Assembly: GCA_016714025.1 (NCBI GenBank)
Contig: JADJOB010000002.1
Location: 851,501-915,500 of the forward strand
DNA from: Saprospiraceae bacterium
GTDB taxonomy: Bacteria > Bacteroidota > Bacteroidia > Chitinophagales > Saprospiraceae
Length of the DNA: 64,000 nucleotides
Direction: 5' to 3'
Position numbers and translations under genes: made by a program. Numbering within the stretch: position 1 is the stretch's first letter; every line of letters starts with the position of its first letter. The notes beneath the pieces were generated by a model. That model saw only the letters and a program-made list of their open reading frames with translations, was not told the origin of the DNA and did no database searches. Of this stretch, positions 44,419-53,700 are shown piece after piece.

Positions 44419-44583
44419 CAGTCTAAAAGTCTATCAGTCTAATATTCTAACAGCCCTTCAGCCCAAAATCAGTAATCATCAATAAGTGGTTAGTATTCAA
44501 AAAATGTCCTTACAAAGCCGTCAGCCCTCTTCCCTAATAGTCTAACAGTCTAATAGTCTAATAGTCTAATAGTCTAACAGCCC
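44346..44583. repeat. 119-bp tandem duplication with 8-bp AANAGTCT tracts
   Basis: Two copies begin with AAAATCAGTAATCATC at 44346 and 44465, an offset of 119 bases. Each contains AAGTGGTTAGTATTC, GCCGTCAGCCCTCTTCCCTA, a short array of AGTCTAAN units and CAGCCCTTC. The array and the CAGCCCTCTTCCCT words are shared with the repeat at 5965-6096. Confidence 0.85.
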
Positions 44584-44731
44584 TTCCGCCCAACAGCCCC
44601 TCAATCCTCCTAATTTATTTTTTCTCATTCACAGAAAAATTCTATCTTCACAGTTCCTCTCGTCAACTTTTCATTAGTTACAGCCCTGGTTTTTCGCTGC
44701 CATAGTTTTTTCAATTTTCAAATTCAAAACT

Positions 44732-47700
44732 ATGGAATCACAAGAGACTTTAATTTTCAAACGGGTATTCCTGCTCCTATTGTTGGTTATCGCAGGCAAC
44801 CTGAGCTACGGCCAACCCAAAAAATCATTTAATTTTTTACGTGCCAAAACCCGCATTGCTGCATGCACTGTAGCACCGATTATTACCTGTCCTCCTGATT
44901 TTAATGCCTGTCCAGGCGTTTCAACCGGTCCGGGTAATACGGGATTTGCAAGTGCAATTCCAGGCGGACCTAATTGCAGTCCACCGTTAATTAGTTTTAG
45001 AGATGATATCATCTCCACAGGGCCTTGCACTGGAGCTACAGAAATCAACAGGGTGTGGACTGCCAGTGATCCTCAGGATCCACTTTTAAATACTTCCTGT
45101 CTTCAGAAAATTATTCTTAAAGACGAGGAAGCACCTACTATTATTAATTGTCCGCGAGACACCAGCGTCATGGCAAACAGCAATTGTTTTGCAAATGTAT
45201 TTTGGAATCCACCTTCGGTTTTTGATAATTGTGGTAAATTGTTTTTAAGTGCCAGCCACATTTCGGGCGACCAGTTTCCTATTGGGATCACCGGAGTTTC
45301 TTACAATGCCGAAGATCCTTGTGCAAATAAAAGCAGTTGCAGCTTTAATATAACTGTTATTGGTTCTTGTTGCGATACACCACCATTGATTACTTGCCCT
45401 GCAGATTATTCCGGTTGTCCAAATGACGGACTGGACCCTACAATCACCGGACAACTTACTGCATCGTCTGGATCTCCCCGTTGCAATCCTCCCGTTTATC
45501 GATACCGCGATTCAGTACTGTTTAGAGGATCTTGTCCGGGTGAAATTCGATTGATCCGCATCTGGGAAGCCTTTGATCCGATTGATACTACGAAATATGC
45601 ATTTTGTTTGCAAACGATTGAATTAAAAGATGATTCCGCACCGGTGATTACTTGTTGTCCTGCTGACATAACAGTAAGTCCGGGAATCAATTGCAAAACA
45701 ACGGTGCATTGGAAAGCACCTGCCGTAAGTGATGGATGCAGTGGAGTCATTTTAGAATCAAGCGTAGCATCCGGCACCAGTTTTAATGTAGGCACCAGTC
45801 CCATACTATATACTGCTACCGACGTTTGCGGTAAATCGGCGACCTGTAGTTTTACAATAACGGTTTCAGAATGTTGTAATGTCAATCCTAAAATAAAATG
45901 TCCTGCTGATTATGTGGCTTGTCCGGGTTCTTCTATTGAACCCTCACAAACAGGAATGGCAATAGCTGATCCTGGAAATCCTGGATGTGCAGATCCGATT
46001 ATAAAATTTGAAGATCTGAAGATTTCTGAGGGGCCATGCTTTGGAGCGGTTCATATTGTAAGGATTTGGACTGCAACCGATCCAAATGATCCAAACTTGA
46101 AAGCAAGTTGTTTGCAAAGCATTCAATTGAAAGACAGCATTCCACCACAATTTATTTCTGGACCCAGAGATACCGTTGTAAGCATTGATACATTGACTTG
46201 TCAAGCTATAGTAAATTGGGAAGAACCTATCGTTGCTGATAATTGTAAAATTGCATCTTTAACGAGCAATTATAAATCAGGCACTGCATTTTCTCCCGGA
46301 TTAAATGCTGTTATTTATACAGCAATTGATTCTTGTGGAAATATCAGTTCGTTTGCATTTAAAATACTTGTAACTGGAAATTGTTGTAACAAAGCACCAG
46401 TGATCAAATGTCCATCAGATTATTATGGATGCCCTGAAGCAAATTGCAATCCTTCCAGATCTGGAACAGCAACAGCAATTCCTGGTTCGGTTTCATGTGA
46501 AATTCCAACGATCACGTATTCAGATATTTTAATAAAAAATTATTCATGTTTGAATGCGAAACGGTTTATGCGAATTTGGCGGGCAACAGATCCTAAAAAC
46601 AGTAAGTTATTTTCAGAATGTACACAAATTATTGATTTAAATGATACCATAGCTCCAGTTTTTACGTATTGCACACCGGATATTACAGTCGATGCTAAAG
46701 GGGATTGTGAAGCAGCTGCCTGGTGGAATCCTCCCATTGCTGTAGATAATTGTGGCATCAAACAATTGACTTCAAATTATAAACCCGGTGCAATATTTCC
46801 TGCCGGTACTACAATTGTGGTGTACTCAGCTTATGATCATTGCGGAAACATTACAAATCACAGTTTTAAAGTTACAGTATTGGGTAATGGATTAAAAATT
46901 CATTGTCCACCAAATATTACAGTAGATAAAGATCCAAATTTAAATGGAGCCATAGTCAATTGGAATCATCCCAATGTTACTACATGCAAACCTTGCAAAG
47001 ACACCTTACCCGGATTTGTATACATGGGTACATATTTGGGGAATCGGTATTTCTGTTCTCGACAAACTGCAACCTGGCCCGACGCAAAATATATTTGTGA
47101 AAATGTGGGTGGTAAATTATGTGTAATGAATTCTTTGGATGAAAATCAATGGGTAGCTTCAAAATTAATGGGACAAACTGCTTATATTGGATTGCATGAT
47201 AGTCGCGTCGAAGGATTGTTTGAATGGATCGATGGCAGTCCGTTATTATTTACCAATTGGTATGCTGGACAACCCAATGATGCCAATGGTAATCAGGATT
47301 ATGTTGAATTAATACCGGATGGAACCTGGAATGATCAATACAATTCTACAACACGAGAATTTATTTGTAAAATGCCATGTTATACCCTTAAACAAATTGA
47401 GGGACCACCATGTGGAAGCTTATTTCCATGCGGAACTACGAAAGTTACTTATGTTGCATACCAAGGCAGTGTCAGTGATACCTGTAGTTTTTATGTCACT
47501 GTCAATTGTAATACGAACTATTGTCCGTCTAAAGGGTCCGATTGCAGTATCATGTGGATCCAGTGTGTAAAATTGGCAAATGTTGACAACTGTTCTGGTC
47601 CAAACGGAGGGTATAAATATTTTCCGAATCCTTGCATAGAAGTTATCACAGGTCAAACGTATAATTTATGTTTAACACCTGGATATTCTGGTACGGCATA

Positions 47701-48322
47701 CACTGCTTATTGGAAAGTTTGGATTGATTTTAATGGCGATGGTGATTTTGAAGATGCGGGCGAATTATTTGCATATGGAAATGGCAATACCCGTATTTGT
47801 GGGAATGTAACCATACCTGGATGCAGTCCAAAGTCTACAAGAATGCGGGTTTCTATGTCTTATGGTTCGTATCCACCCAATTCCTGTTGCAATTTTGCAT
47901 ATGGAGAAGTAGAAGACTACTGCATCAACATTGCAAATAATCTTAATGGAGGAACAAGTAGTTTAATAGCAGAAAATAAATCAATGTATCGCTTACTCTG
48001 CGCAGCGGATTGTGTCGAAGCAAACGATTTAATTGCAGAAATACCCGTTGACCAACAAAGCAATTTCTTTGAATTAAACGATCAATTAAGTGTTTTTCCA
48101 AATCCGGCAACTGATAACATCAGTGTAGCATTAAAAACAGGATTGTTGCGGAGCATTCGAATTTTTAATAATCAAGGCAAACAAGCTGAGTACATTCAAT
48201 TTGATAATGAGTTAAAATTACATACAATCACTATTCACAATTGGCCCGAAGGATTGTACGTAATTCAGGCAGAAGATCTCAATGGTAAAATGTACACTGG
48301 AAAATTTGAATTGATAAGATAA
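44732..48322 (+). CDS. secreted adhesin-like protein: HYR modules, nested C-type lectin, GEVED domain, T9SS sorting domain
   Basis: A 1196-residue exported protein. After the signal peptide (VFLLLLLVIAGNLSYGQ) come four modules of about 169 residues starting near 49, 218, 386 and 557. Each pairs a Cys-rich ITCPxDYxxCPG block with an HYR/Ig-like block (V.WNPP.V.DNCG..LTS..K.G..FP.G). In the fifth HYR domain a C-type lectin is inserted at about 757-883 (ICENVGGKLCVMNSLDENQW, WYAGQPNDANGNQDY, GTWND, FICKMPC), with the QPND and WND calcium-site motifs. A GEVED domain (KVWIDFNGDGDFEDAGELF) and a type A sorting domain (from about 1115, LSVFPNPATDN) follow. It probably binds glycans at the cell surface. 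Note the pause between HYR halves (VTTCKPC / YTLKQIEGPPCGSLFPCGTT). Confidence 0.85.
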   Translation: MESQETLIFKRVFLLLLLVIAGNLSYGQPKKSFNFLRAKTRIAACTVAPIITCPPDFNACPGVSTGPGNTGFASAIPGGPNCSPPLISFRDDIISTGPCTGATEINRVWTASDPQDPLLNTSCLQKIILKDEEAPTIINCPRDTSVMANSNCFANVFWNPPSVFDNCGKLFLSASHISGDQFPIGITGVSYNAEDPCANKSSCSFNITVIGSCCDTPPLITCPADYSGCPNDGLDPTITGQLTASSGSPRCNPPVYRYRDSVLFRGSCPGEIRLIRIWEAFDPIDTTKYAFCLQTIELKDDSAPVITCCPADITVSPGINCKTTVHWKAPAVSDGCSGVILESSVASGTSFNVGTSPILYTATDVCGKSATCSFTITVSECCNVNPKIKCPADYVACPGSSIEPSQTGMAIADPGNPGCADPIIKFEDLKISEGPCFGAVHIVRIWTATDPNDPNLKASCLQSIQLKDSIPPQFISGPRDTVVSIDTLTCQAIVNWEEPIVADNCKIASLTSNYKSGTAFSPGLNAVIYTAIDSCGNISSFAFKILVTGNCCNKAPVIKCPSDYYGCPEANCNPSRSGTATAIPGSVSCEIPTITYSDILIKNYSCLNAKRFMRIWRATDPKNSKLFSECTQIIDLNDTIAPVFTYCTPDITVDAKGDCEAAAWWNPPIAVDNCGIKQLTSNYKPGAIFPAGTTIVVYSAYDHCGNITNHSFKVTVLGNGLKIHCPPNITVDKDPNLNGAIVNWNHPNVTTCKPCKDTLPGFVYMGTYLGNRYFCSRQTATWPDAKYICENVGGKLCVMNSLDENQWVASKLMGQTAYIGLHDSRVEGLFEWIDGSPLLFTNWYAGQPNDANGNQDYVELIPDGTWNDQYNSTTREFICKMPCYTLKQIEGPPCGSLFPCGTTKVTYVAYQGSVSDTCSFYVTVNCNTNYCPSKGSDCSIMWIQCVKLANVDNCSGPNGGYKYFPNPCIEVITGQTYNLCLTPGYSGTAYTAYWKVWIDFNGDGDFEDAGELFAYGNGNTRICGNVTIPGCSPKSTRMRVSMSYGSYPPNSCCNFAYGEVEDYCINIANNLNGGTSSLIAENKSMYRLLCAADCVEANDLIAEIPVDQQSNFFELNDQLSVFPNPATDNISVALKTGLLRSIRIFNNQGKQAEYIQFDNELKLHTITIHNWPEGLYVIQAEDLNGKMYTGKFELIR

Positions 48323-48331
48323 AGAAGAATC

Positions 48332-48385
48332 AAATCTATTTTCTTAAACCCAGGGTTTAAACCCTGAATTTAAGAAAATAGATTT
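48332..48385. terminator. 54-bp near-perfect inverted repeat, likely terminator/cruciform
   Basis: Outer arms of 17 bp (AAATCTATTTTCTTAAA and its complement) enclose a 2-base mismatch and a 16-bp palindrome CAGGGTTTAAACCCTG. It starts ten bases after the stop of the lectin-HYR gene. It could end that transcript, though no strong T tract follows, so it may instead be a mobile palindrome. Confidence 0.6.
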
Positions 48386-48389
48386 GGTT

Positions 48390-48466
48390 CAATTCTACAA
48401 TTCTACAATTCTACAATTCTACAATTCTACAACTCTACAATTCTACAATTCTATAATTCTACAATG
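48390..48466. repeat. 8-bp tandem array (ACAATTCT)
   Basis: About nine to ten copies of the 8-mer ATTCTACA (permutation of ACAATTCT), with single-base variants (AACTCTAC, TCTATAAT). It is the same length and style as the AANAGTCT arrays elsewhere but a different unit. Confidence 0.85.
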
Positions 48467-48557
48467 TTGCAAATTTTTCATTTTACAATGAATTCAAATT
48501 TTAAAATTACTACATTTCAGAATTGCAGAATTGTAACATTGCAGGATACTATTTTTC

Positions 48558-49763
48558 TTATTGAATATGATATAAAAACTTCCTTTTATCTAAAGGATCT
48601 TGAGTTCTGGAGACTAAGTCAACGCCCCGGATTTTATAATATTCATGATTGATTTCTTTTATTAGATTGGATCGTTTGGATCGCTGAGTTTCTGCAGGGT
48701 TGATATGGTCAATTCCAAAGACAATGTCTAATTGTTCTTGACTAAGCGTGTGGCCTGAATATTCCATAAGTCTTATCAGTATGGGATGCTCTAAAGGAGT
48801 GGATGTTTGTTTTTGAGCCTGTTTACGTCTAATATTCCAAACAAAGCCTGTTAAGACTAAAAAGAGAAACGCAAACGTATAATAAATTGACTTGGAATTT
48901 TTAACAATTGGAAATGAAGCCTCTTGTAAGTTATGATAAATGGAATCCAAATTGAAATGAATTTTTTCTTCATTGTTTAAATCAACAAAAATCGCATCAC
49001 CCTGGATTAAAATAAATGATTTTGGACCAATCCCGGCCAATTTTACTAATTGGGTAATATCAGAATATTTAAAAGTCATTTCTGATTTATTAATTAGTTG
49101 AAATGGATCCCGGGATGATAAATAATAATTTGTAGATTCAAAACGGGTGGAAAATTTAAAAGCATCTAATTTAGGATCCGTTTGAAGGATAGAAACCCGA
49201 TGAGATTCTAAATCAATTTTATAAAGGCCTTGATGTTTAATCAGGTTATTTATATGTTGATTTCTATAAACCGGATTGATTACATAGAGCACGTTATCCT
49301 TGATGAAAGAAACATTCGTACCAATTTCTTCATCTGATTCAATGATTTCAGCCTCCCACTCATTTCGTTCCCAATCGTAGCGGATCAAATCACCGTGTTC
49401 ACGCCAAAAGCCATATCCGCCAAATGAGTAAATGGAACCGTTGTATACAAACTTCTTGGAAATAAAATTATAGCCATGATAGTTTGACTTGGAAATTGAA
49501 ACCCAGGCATTCTGTTGCCATTTATATAGATTTAACCGACCATCAGCGGCAAGGTATTTTTCATTATTTAATTCAAGGATTTCAAATGTATTGGTTTGGA
49601 TACCCTGAAGTAAAAAGCTATCCTGAACTCGCAGCGTTTGATGATATAAGTCCGCTAGTTCGGTGCTATCTGAATATGGAATTTGATCTCGGTAAACAAT
49701 TTGACTTTGAGTTCTGATTATTATTAGATAATAAAAAACTAAAAGCAGAAATAGGTGACGCAT
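48558..49763 (-). CDS. membrane protein with kelch-like sensor part and basic C-terminal tail
   Basis: About 401 residues from ATG 49763. Signal/anchor sequence LFLLLVFYYLIIIRTQSQ; residues 30-280 have kelch- or propeller-like strands (FVYNGSIYSFGGYGFWREHG, LIRYDWERNEWEAEII). One transmembrane helix follows near 300 (SIYYTFAFLFLVLTGFVWNI). The cytoplasmic tail (HPILIRLMEYSGHTLSQEQL, DIVFGIDHINPAETQRSKRS, NLIKEINHEY, DPLDKRKFLYHIQ) looks like a small winged-helix-type fold. The whole resembles one-component membrane regulators, but no ligand or DNA target can be named. A TATATTTG -7 box covers an upstream TTG, which favours the ATG start. Confidence 0.6.
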   Translation of the reverse strand: MRHLFLLLVFYYLIIIRTQSQIVYRDQIPYSDSTELADLYHQTLRVQDSFLLQGIQTNTFEILELNNEKYLAADGRLNLYKWQQNAWVSISKSNYHGYNFISKKFVYNGSIYSFGGYGFWREHGDLIRYDWERNEWEAEIIESDEEIGTNVSFIKDNVLYVINPVYRNQHINNLIKHQGLYKIDLESHRVSILQTDPKLDAFKFSTRFESTNYYLSSRDPFQLINKSEMTFKYSDITQLVKLAGIGPKSFILIQGDAIFVDLNNEEKIHFNLDSIYHNLQEASFPIVKNSKSIYYTFAFLFLVLTGFVWNIRRKQAQKQTSTPLEHPILIRLMEYSGHTLSQEQLDIVFGIDHINPAETQRSKRSNLIKEINHEYYKIRGVDLVSRTQDPLDKRKFLYHIQ

Positions 49764-49778
49764 GCGTTGGTTATTATT

Positions 49779-49786
49779 CAAATATA
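49779..49786 (-). promoter_or_regulatory. -7 box TATATTTG of the kelch-like gene
   Basis: An exact TAnnTTTG match on the minus strand, ending 16 bases before the ATG at 49763. It overlaps a possible TTG start (49781), arguing against that start. Confidence 0.45.
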
Positions 49787-50720
49787 TAAACAGGATTTTA
49801 TAATTCCGTAGTTTTTCTTAATAAGGGCTGGTTAGACTTTTCAAAATTAGAGTAAAATTTTATAATGAAGCAATTCATTTTGTAATTTTAAATTTATATA
49901 AGATGTAGTAAATCAATCATATATAATTATTTAAACCGGTTTAAACCGGTTTTATTTGGTTTCGGGGGGAAGGTGAATTTGTTTTGTATGGAGAATTGAA
50001 ATAAAATGACTTGCATAAAGTCAAAAGTTCATTGAATAAACTATTTCAATTGTATTTTTAATAACCAGACTTTTGAAATTGTTAAGTCTTTATCAAAGTC
50101 AGCAGAAAGGATTGAAGAAATTTTCAATTCGGCAACAATTTTTGCCAATTTTATTTACAGAAATCTCATTAAATTACAATTTAAACATATTTATTACCAA
50201 TTATTGCAAACAGTTGCCGTATTTAATAAAAATAAATATTCAATTGATTATAATTCTAAACTTTACAAATGTTTAATACAAATATGTTACTAAAGGTTTT
50301 GAGGCTTCATACTTTTGTTGTACATTCACCGTATAATCATTTGACAAGATAGAAACACTTAGTTTTTTAGTCCTGATTTCAATGATTCAAAATAACTCAA
50401 ATCAATCCATTGTTCAATTATTAGAAAGTGTCCTTAGGCCATGTCTATTGACTCGTTCAATGTCTGAATGCTTCCTGAATTTTATACAAAAGCAAATCCC
50501 TTCAAAAGCCATTTATAACATTTTGAATTCCATAGGAATTCTTAGATGTTGAATGGATTTTGAGGATTCTAAGCAGATTCTAAGTTTTATGTTTTGAAAA
50601 GCAAGAGCAAACTGAATTGTTTCAAGTTTGACTTTTGAATTTTCAGGCTAAAATTTGTAAGCTGCATTTAAGATTAAACAATTATTTAACCAACCTGTAT
50701 TTAATTTTCAAACGAATTTT
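49787..50720. other. long AT-rich intergenic region before the giant gene
   Basis: About 930 bases without a convincing gene; two short frames near 50073 (67 codons) and 50382 (55 codons) have no recognisable protein features. A palindrome lies at 49933-49952. A TACTTTTG -7 match on the plus strand (50310-50317) could start the giant gene's transcript with a leader of about 400 bases, but it has no -33 partner. Confidence 0.5.
49933..49952. promoter_or_regulatory. 20-bp perfect palindrome, possible operator
   Basis: AAACCGGTTT occurs twice back to back, giving a perfect palindrome (AAACCGGTTT is itself palindromic). It lies between the divergent kelch-like and giant genes, a usual place for a regulator site. 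No protein can be assigned to it. Confidence 0.4.
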
Positions 50721-53700
50721 ATGAGCATAATAACTACACATTCTAAAACATTAACAAAACTTAGTGTTGATTCAAGACGATTTAAACTTGAATTTTGCAA
50801 ACAATTTTCATTGGTAATATTAAGTATTTTACTTTTAATTTTTACCAAAACGGCTACCGGTCAAGCTGGCGAATCCCTTGATTTTGATGGCACTAATGAT
50901 ATAGTAACCATTGCCGATGCTTCTTGGAATGACTTTGGTTCTAACGATTTTACCATTGAAGTATGGATTAAAAAACAAGCTGGATCCAGTGGATGGTCAA
51001 ACGTCGCTGGCGTTGGAAAATGGAATACGGGAGGCGTTCCTGGATCAAATGAATGGTTAATAGGTTTAACGAGTGATGGAAACGATGAATTACCAACTTT
51101 CTCAGTTGAAATTGGCAGCACAGTTTATGGTTGTAGTGCAACCACAGCTATGGCTGTTGGGACTTGGTATCATATTGCCGCGGTTAGAGTCGGTACTGAA
51201 TTAAAAATTTATATAAATGGTGTTTTAGAAAAGACAACAGCTGGCGTAACAGGATCATTAAACAATGTTTCCGGAAGAGAAATCTTAATTGCACGATTGG
51301 ATGGTTTTGGTGGCCATACCAATATGGAAATGGACGAGTTGCGAATTTGGAATGATGCACGCACTGCTTCTGAGATAGCAGCATATATGAATTGTGAGAT
51401 TCCAACTACGGATGCGGATTTATTAGCGAATTACCATTTCAATCAGGGAGTAGCTGGAGCAAATAATGCAGGAGAAACTACACTCAACGACCTTGCTGGA
51501 AGCAGTAGAAATGGTAGTCTTACTGGCTTTGCATTGAATGGATCCACTTCCAATTGGGTGGCACCTGGAAGTCCTGCAACCGGCATTTCTTGTGCACCGG
51601 TTCACAATCTGACTCAAAACACCTATTACAACACCATCCAAGCTGCCATCAATGCGGCTAATGCCAACGATGTGATTGAATGCGCTGCTAAAACTTATGG
51701 AGAAAAACTTACCATCGATAAGTCCCTCACCTTAAAAGGAATCAGTGAAACAACGTGCATCATCGATGGTACCGGTTTAGGCACAGGCTCTGGTATAAGC
51801 ATTAACAATGGAATTACCAATGTGAGTATTGAAAAATTTACCATTAAAAATCATGCAGGAACTGCGCCTAACAGTTATGCTGGAATTTATGCAGTAGGTG
51901 GTAACAATAACCTCTCCATCAAAGATTGTACTATTAAAGACAATGTTGGTGGTTGTGGATTTTATGCCAATGGTCCGGTAAATGGAGTGACCTTAGACAA
52001 TCTGGATGTTTCCGGACACACTGCAGCTTTTGGTGCAGCACGAGGGATCGTTATTTGGAATGGGTTTAAACAAAATATTAGCATTACCAACTGCGATGTT
52101 TACAATAACAATTGTTGTGGCATTGAGCTTTCTGATGGCACAGCATCCGGCGTTACCTTGAGCAATAACAACGTACATGATAATGCAGATAATGGCTTTG
52201 GCTTATTAGGCTTAAAGGCAGGTGCAGGTGCTAACTTAATTTCAAATAATACGGTTGCTAAAAATGGTCGCTTTGGAATCGAAATTAAAAATCCAAATGG
52301 CAACGGAACTACTTCTGGAGATGGAAGTATTTATTTAGATAACAATACAGTATCGTTTGTTACTTCTGCAGGCATGAATGTACGGGATCATGCAGGAATA
52401 GCAGTCTTTAGACGCTCATTTCAAGCTGGAAATCCGGACGGATATCCGGATGTTCCTACAGGTGTGGTTATAAAAAATAATACAATCGATGGATATAAAC
52501 ATTCGAACCCATCCAGAACAGAAAGTGAAGGATTTGGTATCGTAATAGAAGGAACCAATCATGAAGTCACTGCCAATAATGTAAAAAATAATGATATTGG
52601 AATTCAACAACAAGGAGGTGGACATCCAAATCCAAATTACGTCCCCAATGATGCCGGAGATGGGGATCAGATAGATGGATTTTCAGCCACTTACTTTGGC
52701 AGAGGCAATGCACCGGTTGCCTGTGGAAATGAAATCAGTGGGAATACATTTACATCCAATGGATTGAATACCAGAAATTCTACACCGGGAAGTGGTGGCA
52801 ATGGGTTTGTTTTGAATTCAAATACAGGAAAGACCTATTGCACTATCCAGGCTGCCATTGATGATCCTCAAACATTGGATGGGCATGTTATAAATGTAGC
52901 GGCAGGAACTTATATTGAAAATCTGGTATTGAATAAATCATTGCAATTAAGAGGTAATAATTTTGGGATAAACCCAAATACTGGAATGCGCAATCCGGAA
53001 TCCATCATTGTTCCGGCCACTTCAGATCCAGATCCAAACAGTGCAACTGCAGTTACCATTATGTATCTGCCTCCGGCAGCATCCGGTAGCACCATCGATG
53101 GATTTACTTTTGATGGAGACAATCCTAATTTAACCAGTGCAGTCAATATAAATGGAGCTAACATCGACGCAATTGAAGCGATGAGTGCGTATGAAGGGTT
53201 GTCTAATGTAATGGTTAGCAATAATATTGTGAAGAACCTTAATTATGCAGGCATTGATTTTTACAATTATTACAACGGAGGAGCTTCTACAACCGGGAAT
53301 TCCATTACAGAAAATAAATTTGACAACATCATTCCAACACAATATGGAATTGGTGCATTGATTTATAATAATTGTTATACCAGTATTACAGACAATGTAA
53401 TGACTCGTGTGAGAGTTGGTATTCAAACTGGAAATTTTTACAACGCGGATGCAGGAACCAGCCACACCATTTCAGGAAATGATATTGAATCTTCGCGAAG
53501 AGGAATTTTTCATAATCTTGCATATACCAACGCCACAACATTTGACATTTCAAACAACGATTTTACAACTGTTGCAGGTGCAACATATAATGATGGAATA
53601 TCAATTTCATCCATTCAATCTGCAGTAGGTGTCACTTTGACAAATAACAATGTGACCGATGCACGCAGTGGATATAATTTATGGAATTGTCCTACTTCAA

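Noticed and set aside
50073..50276. A 67-codon frame upstream of the giant gene
   Set aside because: AT-rich, Ile/Leu/Asn-biased, with no signal peptide, domain or promoter; likely chance.
50382..50549. A 55-codon frame with an ATG
   Set aside because: No recognisable features or coupling to a neighbour; kept only as a note.
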